A stretch of DNA of 64,000 nt from Sulfurovum sp. (GCA_027019175.1 JALUXB010000027.1:1-64000); one strand, 5' to 3'; counted from the stretch's first letter, positions 1-10,130 are shown. Notes: generated by a model from the letters alone, not told the origin. Numbers and translations are program-made.

Positions 1-1
1 A

Positions 2-2425
2 GCAGCAGGCAGCGCCATTGTTATTCAGGCCAAGGCGGAAGCAAGGGACAAGAATGAAGAAGCGGACATAAAAAGGGATGCAGAAGAGGTTGGCAGAAAA
101 AAGCTTGAGGACTTTTTGCGCGATCTTGCGATTTCACCCGAAGACGACCCTAAAAAATTCAGGTATTTGGAAGAGGCCATAAAGCACGAAAAGAGGTTGA
201 CACGCAAAGAGAGGAAGCGGCATATAAAAACCTACGGGGAAAGTTTCTATCCCGAAGGGTTTTCGGTAGTTGAAATAATATCGCCCGAAAATGACGATGG
301 CTATGAGCGGCTTCGGTCAGGCTTTAGGTTTCACCGTATGCGTGAAACGCCTGAGTATATCTTTCAGGCGGTTTCGTCAAGAATGTTTACAATCGGCATC
401 AGTGCAACAGCTACCCTTGAAACAGTCACCCAAAACCTTGATCTCGGCTACCTCCGCTCCGTCCTTCCCGTAAAAACACTGACTCCGCTTGAAATTGAAA
501 AACTCAACAAGATGTATATTGACGACAACCGACAGCAAGAGAGGGAGTTTGATGTCAAATTCACCGATGAGGAGGATATGGGGATTGAGGATATTTGCAA
601 GGCATTTTACAATAATGACAAAAGCATTATTCCAAGGCTCAGGGACTTTGAAAACAAGTATACAGAAAAGGGCAAAAGAAAGAAAAAGACATATCAGTAT
701 GATCGCTACAAAAAATATCTTCGGCTCTATTGGGAGTTTATCACAAACAGGAAGATAACATCCATGCTGGCTTTTGTCAACGCCCTGCCCAAGGAAACAC
801 GATTGGATGATCTCAAGCATCTATTCTCTCAAATGCTGCTTTGCAATCGAAACAATCCTATGCTCAAAAGTGAAGCAAGGGCTCTAATCGACTATAAACG
901 CGGGACATTGGTCAGCGGTGCGGAGGAGAGGCTCTTTTTTGTTGTTGATGCGGAGAGCATGAAATCAAAGCACTACAAGACCAAAATAGAAAATGCCATA
1001 CTTTCCAAAGATGGGAGTGCGTTTATTTTCACGACATATAAAACGATGGGGTCAGGGAAAAACATTGATTATGCTGTTGCACCAAGAGGATTGATACACC
1101 GTTGTGTATTGAGGCACAGGAAAGTCATATTTAAAAGGTTTGTTGCAAATGCTGAAAAGCTTTTCCGAAAAAGGGACTTCAGCGCGATCTACTGTGAACA
1201 GCCTACCCACATTATACCGCGTTCCGATTCGGAAGAGGATACCAATCAGCCAATGCTTGAGCTGCTGTACTATGTGCATGCGCTCAATGTCTCAAATGCT
1301 ACATCCAACGAAGAGTTCCGTCGCTCGCTTACGGCAGCCATAAAAAGGAATTTTAAGCGTGTAGCCTATGGAAAGAATACAGAGGATTATATAAATGCTG
1401 TGATGAGCATAGTCATTCAGGCCGTAGGCAGATGCCACAGGGTCAACAACCCGGAAGACCCGCTAACAATCTTTATAGACGAGAGCTTGTATGGAGTTGT
1501 CAGTAATTTCGATGCAAGCAAAATCACTCTGCTTCCTTCCGTTAAAAAGCTGCTTGAGGTCGCGTCCAACAGCAGTCAAAGCCCAAAAGAAAAAAGTAAT
1601 GACATACTTACGCGACAAATTGCAAAAAACTCCAACAGGCTAAACCGGATTACAAGAAATATGCTGAAGTATATAAGAGAAGATCAGAGAACTGCGCAGG
1701 AATACAGTGAATTAAGAATGTTTTTCCTTAAAAACCCATCTGTTTCGAGTCTGAATCAGAATGTGTTTTCCTTGGGCTATACCCCAAAACTGCCACTAAA
1801 GAGATACTGGTACAAGACTGATAATGACTACACTTCGACTATTGTGGGAATGAAAAAAGGGGGCGAGGATTGGGTGGAGGTTTCCGAAGAGGCGGCGAAT
1901 TTGCACCTTATCCGCAATATGCCCCGCTTAAAACAATACTTTGAAGAGCATGACATCCCATTACGCTTTGAGCATAAACATCTCCTCACTCCTGCTGCAT
2001 TCAACAACCTATACAAAGGGATACTTGGAGAGACTATCGGGCAGTACATCCTCCAACATGAGTGTCATACGAGGCTCTTAGAGCTTGATTACAGCGATGG
2101 GTATTTCGAGTTTTTCGACTTTGAGACACCAAACGGCTTTTATATAGATTTCAAGTATTTCTCCTCCTCTACGCTATCCTCTACGAAGGAGTCGGATATA
2201 CGCGCCAAAGCCGTACCAAAGCTAAGAGAGATGAATGCACGGGCTGGCATGGTGATAAATATCTTTTATCACGGCACGGAAAAGAGTGGGGTAAGCAGAG
2301 AAATCACCTATGAGGACGGTATTTATATTGTTCCTTTCCTTATTGATGCTACAGACCCTCAAAATCCATACATAGACAAGACAATAACGCGTAAGATTAT
2401 GGAGATTCTCAATGAGTACGATTAG
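2..2425 (+). CDS. ddmD: SF2 helicase with C-terminal PD-(D/E)XK-like nuclease, DdmD-like; 5' end runs off the window
   Basis: Frame 2 is open from the window edge (AAGSAIVIQAKAEARDKNEEAD...) into the listed ORF. Motifs: SATA (GISATATLETV), TYKTMGSGKNIDYAV, motif VI QAVGRCHR. C-terminal GETIGQYIL...FYIDFKYF fits a PD-(D/E)XK nuclease (E...D-x-K). Confidence 0.6.
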   Translation, partial: AAGSAIVIQAKAEARDKNEEADIKRDAEEVGRKKLEDFLRDLAISPEDDPKKFRYLEEAIKHEKRLTRKERKRHIKTYGESFYPEGFSVVEIISPENDDGYERLRSGFRFHRMRETPEYIFQAVSSRMFTIGISATATLETVTQNLDLGYLRSVLPVKTLTPLEIEKLNKMYIDDNRQQEREFDVKFTDEEDMGIEDICKAFYNNDKSIIPRLRDFENKYTEKGKRKKKTYQYDRYKKYLRLYWEFITNRKITSMLAFVNALPKETRLDDLKHLFSQMLLCNRNNPMLKSEARALIDYKRGTLVSGAEERLFFVVDAESMKSKHYKTKIENAILSKDGSAFIFTTYKTMGSGKNIDYAVAPRGLIHRCVLRHRKVIFKRFVANAEKLFRKRDFSAIYCEQPTHIIPRSDSEEDTNQPMLELLYYVHALNVSNATSNEEFRRSLTAAIKRNFKRVAYGKNTEDYINAVMSIVIQAVGRCHRVNNPEDPLTIFIDESLYGVVSNFDASKITLLPSVKKLLEVASNSSQSPKEKSNDILTRQIAKNSNRLNRITRNMLKYIREDQRTAQEYSELRMFFLKNPSVSSLNQNVFSLGYTPKLPLKRYWYKTDNDYTSTIVGMKKGGEDWVEVSEEAANLHLIRNMPRLKQYFEEHDIPLRFEHKHLLTPAAFNNLYKGILGETIGQYILQHECHTRLLELDYSDGYFEFFDFETPNGFYIDFKYFSSSTLSSTKESDIRAKAVPKLREMNARAGMVINIFYHGTEKSGVSREITYEDGIYIVPFLIDATDPQNPYIDKTITRKIMEILNEYD

Positions 2426-4439
2426 CACACTGACAAACGAGGTTGAAGTTGACATTAATTATCCCGCCCTTATGGAGCAATACGATTTTTACGAGATTGA
2501 TGTCCCTGATACAGATAAAAAAAACGAACTCAAAAAATTTTATGCAGAGGTCAGGCGGCACTTCAAACCAAAGGCCAAGTGCCTCAAATATAGTTTTGGA
2601 AACACAAGTTACATAATGGCCAAAACCAAAAATGAGCCAATCGATAATGCAGGATACAGTCTTAAAAAGTTAGGGTTGTCGCAAATAAAAGAAATCCCGC
2701 ATAAATCTATGTTTTCTATGCTGTTGTCCATTATGGTGGACAAAAAGACCTTTTTCGATCTTGTCGATGCACCGGATGAGATTTTTTACCCTTACAGTTT
2801 TGAAAATACAACGGCAGCAGATATGGTTGCTCTCAGGGTGGAGCTAAAGAGCAATGAAGATGGTTTTTATATGACACTTGGAGCAACCAGTTTCAAAACA
2901 GCAAGAGAGATAAAGGACTGGGCAAATAATTACTATGTCGAAGAGTGCGGCCTCCTTCGACCGTACGACAAGAATAGAGATGCAGGTAAAGAAGTTTATG
3001 AAAAGGGAAGCAGAGGTAACAAAAAATCAACAGTTACAATGCTTGGTCTTGACCATAGTTTTAAAAGCTCCAAAGCCTACTTTTTCTTCAGAATAAAAGA
3101 GGAGATCGATGCTTCTCTTTCTGATGTGCTTAGGTTTGGCTTCAAAGAGAAAGAGCTACAGGTGCATGCAACCGGGAGTGATCTTGCACATCAAAAAAAC
3201 AGACTGAAAGAGGTGATAAGGGAATATGCAAAACGGCAGCAAGAGATACATATAGCTGTACTCGACCCTCGTTGTCAAGATCAGGCAGAAGAGATCAGGA
3301 GCGGGCTTGAGAACTTGTTTAACGATACGGAACAGACGCTATTTGATAGTGCGCCCAACATCACTATGGGCAGCTCCATCAAACCAAATATGCCGAATAT
3401 TGCCGTAACGCTTGAAAAGCAATACTACGAAGATCATAAAGAGCGCGACCCATACATGGATATAGACAGAAGCTTCCCTGTTCAAAACTATACCGCTCCA
3501 AAACCGCACAAAGCCCAAAAGGTCTCGGAAACTGTTACAGATGTGCTACTAAAAGAGCTTGCCATAAAATGCGAACTTTTGGGGTATGAGCCGTTTATTG
3601 AGCACAACATAGAACTATTGCAGGAATACCGTTTTTTCGCCGTGATCGATTTTTCCCGAAAAGAGCCGCGTAAAACACAGTTTTACAAGGCATATCTTGA
3701 CGGAAAAACATTTAAAGCGTGTGCACCGACAGAGGATGAGGCCGCAAATCTTATTCACGCACTGCTTGAGGTACCAGCAGGCGAAGTGCCTGAGTTTGTT
3801 GTGATGGACAGGAACGGTCGCACCATACTTGGCACAAGGACACCCTTGTATCCTCTACCCGACTTTGAAAAAATGACAACAGTATTTGAAAAAGATACGA
3901 AAGAGTATTATTTTCAGGAAGATGTCGTGTTGGGTATTGCAGACTCCCTCAATCAATACGGGGGAGGCAACAAACAGCCAAAGACAAGAGAAGAGTTTTT
4001 GGCTTTGCTAAATACCATCAAAACACCCAAAGGAATCCCCTCTTCGGAATTAATGAATTATCTTGGACAAAGCAGAAAGTTCAAGTCTATGCTTGAGGAG
4101 GAGGCCGGAAGGCGACTCCGATACCTTCCGAAAGTGGCACTAAGGGATACATTCTTGGGAATGCTCGGCATTACATACAAAAACTATATGACAGAGGACG
4201 GGACACTTTATCATGTAGGGGCTCTCGAAAAGTCGCTCAAGTATGCCATAGAGAAAAACAGCCCCTTTAGAAGGCTTATGCCTGTTCCAAGGTTTGGGAG
4301 CATACCGGATAATGAGATCAGCAATATTCTTTCACTCTTGGAGCACTATTTTGTAAAAAACAAGGACTATACAGTAATGCCATACCCGGTAAAATACGCA
4401 AGAGAGGGGTGGAAGCTGGATGTCAACTCAAGAAGTTAA
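2412..4439 (+). CDS. ddmE: Helicase-partner protein, candidate DdmE-like prokaryotic Argonaute (Mid/PIWI-like), 675 aa
   Basis: Starts inside the 3' end of the helicase gene (translational coupling). Size and neighbour fit DdmE. Weak PIWI-like cues: FFAVIDFSR strand, VVMDRNGR, and C-terminal 'MPYPVKYAREGWKL' resembling the P-x-x-YA ending of PIWI domains. Family assignment is inferred. Confidence 0.45.
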   Translation: MSTISTLTNEVEVDINYPALMEQYDFYEIDVPDTDKKNELKKFYAEVRRHFKPKAKCLKYSFGNTSYIMAKTKNEPIDNAGYSLKKLGLSQIKEIPHKSMFSMLLSIMVDKKTFFDLVDAPDEIFYPYSFENTTAADMVALRVELKSNEDGFYMTLGATSFKTAREIKDWANNYYVEECGLLRPYDKNRDAGKEVYEKGSRGNKKSTVTMLGLDHSFKSSKAYFFFRIKEEIDASLSDVLRFGFKEKELQVHATGSDLAHQKNRLKEVIREYAKRQQEIHIAVLDPRCQDQAEEIRSGLENLFNDTEQTLFDSAPNITMGSSIKPNMPNIAVTLEKQYYEDHKERDPYMDIDRSFPVQNYTAPKPHKAQKVSETVTDVLLKELAIKCELLGYEPFIEHNIELLQEYRFFAVIDFSRKEPRKTQFYKAYLDGKTFKACAPTEDEAANLIHALLEVPAGEVPEFVVMDRNGRTILGTRTPLYPLPDFEKMTTVFEKDTKEYYFQEDVVLGIADSLNQYGGGNKQPKTREEFLALLNTIKTPKGIPSSELMNYLGQSRKFKSMLEEEAGRRLRYLPKVALRDTFLGMLGITYKNYMTEDGTLYHVGALEKSLKYAIEKNSPFRRLMPVPRFGSIPDNEISNILSLLEHYFVKNKDYTVMPYPVKYAREGWKLDVNSRS

Positions 4440-4603
4440 GCAGGCTCCGTCCTTGTGTCGCCATATATGGTGTCAAGACGGGAGAAGAGTTTGTCCGAGA
4501 ACTGCTTGAACTCGCTGCTGCTCTTGACCTCCTCAAGTTCCTCCACAATATCGAGGGGGAACGCTCCGTTGTAGGGTTTTTCGCTTTTTGCCGCTTGTGA
4601 CAT
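4436..4603 (-). CDS. Small hypothetical protein (55 aa), convergent with the 675-aa gene
   Basis: MSQAAKSEKPYNGAFPLDIVEELEEVKSSSEFKQFSDKLFSRLDTIYGDTRTEPA; stop overlaps the stop of the upstream gene. Coding status uncertain. Confidence 0.3.
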   Translation of the reverse strand: MSQAAKSEKPYNGAFPLDIVEELEEVKSSSEFKQFSDKLFSRLDTIYGDTRTEPA

Positions 4604-4655
4604 TCTAAACTCTTTTTGTTTTTTCCTGTGCCGAAGCACACCCTTTATTTCCCTT

Positions 4656-5462
4656 TTATGGTTTTCTTCTTTTTGGTCTGCTTATCTCTTGTTTTTTTGC
4701 ATTTTCAACAGCCAAAACAGCATCAACCGTTCCTTTATATTCATTTATAAAATATGCCTTGAACTTATCGTAGCTTCCGGTTTCATAATAAGCCACAACA
4801 GAAGCCAAATATTCAGAAACTCTTTCTTCGTTTGGGATATAAAGCATCTTTCCATCCTGCTTCAATGAGACATTCAGCATCATTCTTGCTGTTCTTTTAT
4901 TGCAATCTTTGAAGTATTGCAAGTAGGCTAAATTGCAGTGAAGATAGATTGCTCTATCAAAAGCATTTTCTATTGCTGTGTACTTATCAAACATATAGTT
5001 CAATTCGTCATCAAGTTTTTCTGCCGTGGCAAGAGGTATGTATTCACACCCTTTGATTATCACCTCTTCGTTTCTCGGCATAGCTCTTTCGCTATCCGCA
5101 ACCATCTCATCAGACAGTATATAGTGCAAATCTTTTAGGGTATTTTTATTGACAGCCAAATTCTCCCTAATGAAAAGCTCATACGCATCACGCATATTAA
5201 GTATCATTTTTGCATCACTGTATCTTTTTCCTCCTGCGGTACGACCATATTCAAGCAGGGTAAGTGTATCGTTTCTATCGTAAGTGTTTCCCTCTATTTT
5301 AGCGGAGGTATGTATGAAGTCCATTCCGAATTTATCAATATAGCTTTTATTGGCCAGAAACTTGGATAATGATACTTTACGGTTGAGCGTATCAAGAAGA
5401 GCTTTTTCTTCTGTTGTGAATACTGCAATATTGTCAAGAAAATTAGGATTGTAAGGTGTCAT
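4656..5462 (-). CDS. Fic/DOC-fold protein with degenerate catalytic motif
   Basis: N-terminal inhibitory-type motif TSAKIEGNT (SxxxEGN) and Fic core QYFKDCNKRTARMMLN in place of HPFxxGNxRxxR. Confidence 0.85.
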   Translation of the reverse strand: MTPYNPNFLDNIAVFTTEEKALLDTLNRKVSLSKFLANKSYIDKFGMDFIHTSAKIEGNTYDRNDTLTLLEYGRTAGGKRYSDAKMILNMRDAYELFIRENLAVNKNTLKDLHYILSDEMVADSERAMPRNEEVIIKGCEYIPLATAEKLDDELNYMFDKYTAIENAFDRAIYLHCNLAYLQYFKDCNKRTARMMLNVSLKQDGKMLYIPNEERVSEYLASVVAYYETGSYDKFKAYFINEYKGTVDAVLAVENAKKQEISRPKRRKP

Positions 5463-5573
5463 TATCTATACCTATTTGTTTATTTATAATATTGTAGTAG
5501 CTGCCTATAAAAATGTCAAGGAAAATAAATGTTAGCCTATCCGAAGTTTCGTTCTCGGTATTCTCCGGGGAAA

Positions 5574-6041
5574 TTATTTACTATTTATTTGTTTTGGCAA
5601 ATCAGGTCTGATGACATAGAAAAGCTCTTCTAATGGTGCTGTCCCAAGTATTTTTAGCATGAAAAAACTTATGCGCTCATCAAATGTGCTCCATACCTGC
5701 GTGTGTTCTGCCGGATTATGTTTGTATTTTTTTATATCATAGTGAGGCATGAAGTAGGAAGCAAAATCTGTTTTGGATGACCAAATTAGGTCATCTGTCC
5801 TCTCCGGCGGCACGAAGCTTGTAAACACTCCTTCAACATAAGAGATTTCGGGGTACTCTTCGATAAGCTCTTTTTCTGCAAAATCATTGGGGAACTTGGT
5901 GCGCTGAAACCTCTGCTTTAGCTGATAAAATCTGTCCGAATCGGGTAATTCCATTGGAAGAAAGATCATAAGATATGTGCTGTGCTCATCAGGCTTTTCG
6001 GGGCGACAACGGTATATCGCAGCTACCCAACTTTTTTCCAT
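5574..6041 (-). CDS. Hypothetical protein (island orphan)
   Basis: ORF with AAGGA-type RBS (gagaaaggaaacacaATGG) upstream of the internal Met; no family recognised. Confidence 0.6.
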   Translation of the reverse strand: MEKSWVAAIYRCRPEKPDEHSTYLMIFLPMELPDSDRFYQLKQRFQRTKFPNDFAEKELIEEYPEISYVEGVFTSFVPPERTDDLIWSSKTDFASYFMPHYDIKKYKHNPAEHTQVWSTFDERISFFMLKILGTAPLEELFYVIRPDLPKQINSK

Positions 6042-6304
6042 TGTGTTTCCTTTCTCTATTCGAGGTGTATACACGCACCCATTATTCATAGAATATAAAT
6101 GCTGACACTATTATATACCACAAAGCAAAGTTTCTGCAAAAAAAATAACAAATTGTCAATTTTAATATTTTCATATTATGTGAAATTGATGCAGGGCATT
6201 GTTAGTTAAGTGTATTTTTTCATCGTAAAGTTTTTAACTATGAAAAGGTATCGTTTTTGTGGGAAAACCCGTTTAGTTGATTTTGTAGTTATATCTTAGA
6301 AGAG

Positions 6305-7606
6305 TTGAAGAAGTCCGGCAGTCATTTTGACCTTCCCATTGCACTGCTGATTGCTATGAACAAAAAGGCATTTGATGAGCCTCAGCTTTATGTTTTTGGG
6401 GAACTGGGGCTGGATGGGCGTATCAAGAGCTCTTCTATGCTCTTTCCGCTTATTCTGTCGCTTAAACAGCAGGGGCGTATCAAAAAGGCCATTGTACCCA
6501 AAGAGGCGATGGCGTCACTCAGACACATTTCCGGTGTGGCGTTTATCCCTGTAGAGACACTCAGTGAAGCCATTGGGCTGATGCAAAGCGGCAGACTCGA
6601 AGCTGAAACGACACAGTTTGCCTACAGTGCTGAAAGTGTGGATGTTGGTGGCGTACCCTACTATTACGATACCACGTATACGGCAGATTTTGCCGATGTC
6701 AAAGGGCAAATGGTTGCCAAACGGGCCGCACTTATCGCTGCGGCGGGGATGCACAACCTTTTTATGGAAGGGAACCCGGGATGTGGCAAGAGTATGATTG
6801 CCAAACGGCTGTGTGATATTTTGCCGCCGGTGAGTGAAACAGAATTGCTGGGTATTGCAAAGCATCAGTTCCTCGATGGACAGACCCCGGCTTTTGCACC
6901 TAAAAGACCATTCCGCTCTCCACACCATACCGCGACGTCAGCTTCCATTTTTGGCGGTGGTTCCGGCACGGCGAAGATAGGAGAAGTGGCACTGGCTCAT
7001 CACGGATTGCTTTTTTTCGATGAAGTCCCGCATTTCTCCAAACAGGTACTTGAAGCGATGCGTGAGCCGCTTCAAGACCGAAGAGTGCTCATCTCGCGTG
7101 TAAACAGTAAGGTAGAGTATGAGGCCGACATTATGTTCGTGGCCGCACAGAACCCCTGCCCTTGCGGCAACCTGCTCTCCAAAAACCCTGCAAAGATGTG
7201 TCGCTGTTCGGAAGCAGAGATAAAACGCTACCAGAACAAGCTTTCCGATCCGTTCCTCGACCGTATTGATCTTTTTGTGGTGATGCAGGAGGTAACCCGG
7301 GATGACAAAAGTGATGTTACCTCCAAAGCAATGCATAAGGCGGTGTTGGAGGCGTTTATCCGTCAAAAAGAAAGAGGACAGTTGCATCTTAACGGCAAAC
7401 TGAATGAAGAGGAGATAGATGCCTACTGCATCCTTAATACCGATGCGCAGAAAATTCTTCAGAGTGCCGTTGAAAAATTTGCCCTCTCCCACAGAAGTAT
7501 TGGCTCAATCAAAAAGGTAGCACGCACCATTGCCGACATAGAGGGTCATGAACAGATAGGAAAACGTGACATGCTTGAAGCATTGAGTTATCGCAGGAGA
7601 AAGTAA
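6305..7606 (+). pseudogene. comM: ComM/YifB-family Mg-chelatase-like AAA+ ATPase, N-terminally truncated
   Basis: Begins abruptly at KKSGSHFDLPIALLIA, an internal conserved block of ComM. Retains Walker A GNPGCGKS, Walker B LLFFDE, the CPCGN...CRC region and the C-terminus. Frame upstream is closed by TGA at 6278-6280. Confidence 0.85.
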
Positions 7607-7621
7607 AACTGTGGTTGACAC

Positions 7622-7650
7622 CTCCCGGATATGTTGCATATCGGGAGCTG
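7622..7650. terminator. Stem-loop between convergent comM and nifU
   Basis: ctcccggatatg-ttg-catatcgggag inverted repeat with a 1-nt bulge between convergent gene ends. Confidence 0.5.
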
Positions 7651-7666
7651 TCTGATATTCAAAAGG

Positions 7667-8641
7667 TTAAATAGGAAGTACTCTGATGTTCGGGTCGAGC
7701 TTCTCTTTGAGAATGTTCTCAATAGCAAAGAGTGTACCGGTCGCTGAACTTGCACAGCCGCTGCATGCACCGAGGTAGCGGATGTAAATGTCAATGTGTT
7801 CACCATTCTCCTTGATGTCCAGAATCTCCATATCACCACCGTCCATAATGAGCATCTGGCGGATGTTTTCGTCGATGACTTTGTCGACCGCTTTGATCTT
7901 CTGAACGATGGTCATCTCTTTGAACGAGCCTGCACCGCCGTTTTCGTTGCCGATAGTCGCAGCTGCCGCCATCTTCTCTTTTTCGTACTCTTCGAGCAGG
8001 TCTACGAGGTAGATGTCCTTCTCTTCGTGACCGCCAGGCTTGATACAAGACTTACAGAAGGCTCCCGCTTTGGTGTAGTCGGTGATCTGTTCTACGGTAG
8101 TGAGGTCATTGAGACGGATCACTTCACGCAGTGTCGAGAGGCTGACACGGGCACATTCGCAGACGATGATATCTTCTTCGAACGATTCCATATCGACACC
8201 CTTGTACTGTGCGGCAGCTTTTTTGATGACATCGTACGCCATGACCGAACAGTGCATCTTTTGAGGCGGTACGGCAGGGGTGTCCGGCTCGTCACGCATC
8301 GCTTTTTCAACATCGATGTTGGTGATCTTTACTGCTTCATCGACGGTTTTGCCTTTACAAAGCTCCGCCATTGTGTCTGAGGAGGCGATCGCCGTACCAC
8401 AGCCAAAACTCTTGAACTTGCTCTCCAAAATGACATCGGTTTTCGGGTCTACCGCCCAGTAGAGACGCACCGCATCCCCACAGCTCTCCGCACCGAAGTC
8501 CGCAACGATAAGCTTCGCGCCCATCGCTTCTGCCTGCTCTTCTGTGATCTCACCCATATTCTTCGGGTTGTTCATCAACTCCGTTACTTTGTTGCTGTAC
8601 TCATCCCAGATGGTACCGCCAATCAAACTGTCAAATCCCAT
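7667..8641 (-). CDS. nifU: NifU Fe-S cluster assembly scaffold
   Basis: N-terminal IscU-like domain (GCGTAIASSDTMAELCKGKT), central C-rich region, C-terminal Nfu CSGCASS motif. Confidence 0.92.
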   Translation of the reverse strand: MGFDSLIGGTIWDEYSNKVTELMNNPKNMGEITEEQAEAMGAKLIVADFGAESCGDAVRLYWAVDPKTDVILESKFKSFGCGTAIASSDTMAELCKGKTVDEAVKITNIDVEKAMRDEPDTPAVPPQKMHCSVMAYDVIKKAAAQYKGVDMESFEEDIIVCECARVSLSTLREVIRLNDLTTVEQITDYTKAGAFCKSCIKPGGHEEKDIYLVDLLEEYEKEKMAAAATIGNENGGAGSFKEMTIVQKIKAVDKVIDENIRQMLIMDGGDMEILDIKENGEHIDIYIRYLGACSGCASSATGTLFAIENILKEKLDPNIRVLPI

Positions 8642-8673
8642 AATGCTTCCTTTATAAAATCTCTATTATTCTT

Positions 8674-8691
8674 GACAAAGGTCTCTTTGTC
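8674..8691. promoter_or_regulatory. Perfect 7-bp hairpin in the nifS-nifU spacer
   Basis: gacaaag-gtct-ctttgtc. Confidence 0.5.
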
Positions 8692-8703
8692 ATGCTACTG
8701 TTC

Positions 8704-8751
8704 TTAACTCTTAACTCTTAACTCTTAACTCTTAACTCTTAACTCTTAACT

Positions 8752-8752
<1 letters not shown>
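8704..8752. repeat. 7 perfect tandem copies of heptamer TTAACTC (GAGTTAA on the coding strand)
   Basis: Counted directly: ttaactc x7, last base overlapping the nifS stop codon (cta at 8752-8754). Confidence 0.97.
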
Positions 8753-9981
<1,229 letters not shown>

Positions 9982-9993
9982 CTAATTATTTTT

Positions 9994-10018
9994 AATTAAG
10001 ACTAAATTAGTCTTAATT
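9994..10018. promoter_or_regulatory. IscR/Rrf2-like operator palindrome upstream of nifS
   Basis: aattaagactaa-a-ttagtcttaatt: 12-bp perfect arms. Core GACTAAATTAGTC fits GACT-RWWWY-AGTC (IscR type-1 core). About 40 bp before the nifS start. Confidence 0.6.
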
Positions 10019-10104
10019 GATTTGACTGAATCATACGCTCTTTTGCTTAAGTTAAGATAAAACAGAAGATAAAAAAGACATTTTTACTCTGAATTAAATT
10101 ATGA

Positions 10105-10130
10105 TATAATCATTATATGAAATTTCATAT
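10105..10130 (+). promoter_or_regulatory. -10 box TATAAT followed by 16-bp perfect palindrome
   Basis: TATAAT at 10105-10110, then ATATGAAATTTCATAT at 10115-10130. Confidence 0.5.

Noticed and set aside
116-118. ORF-track start of the helicase at TTG 116
   Set aside because: The same frame is open to the window edge and reads as sensible protein (AAGSAIVIQAKAEARDK...), so the true start is upstream of the window.
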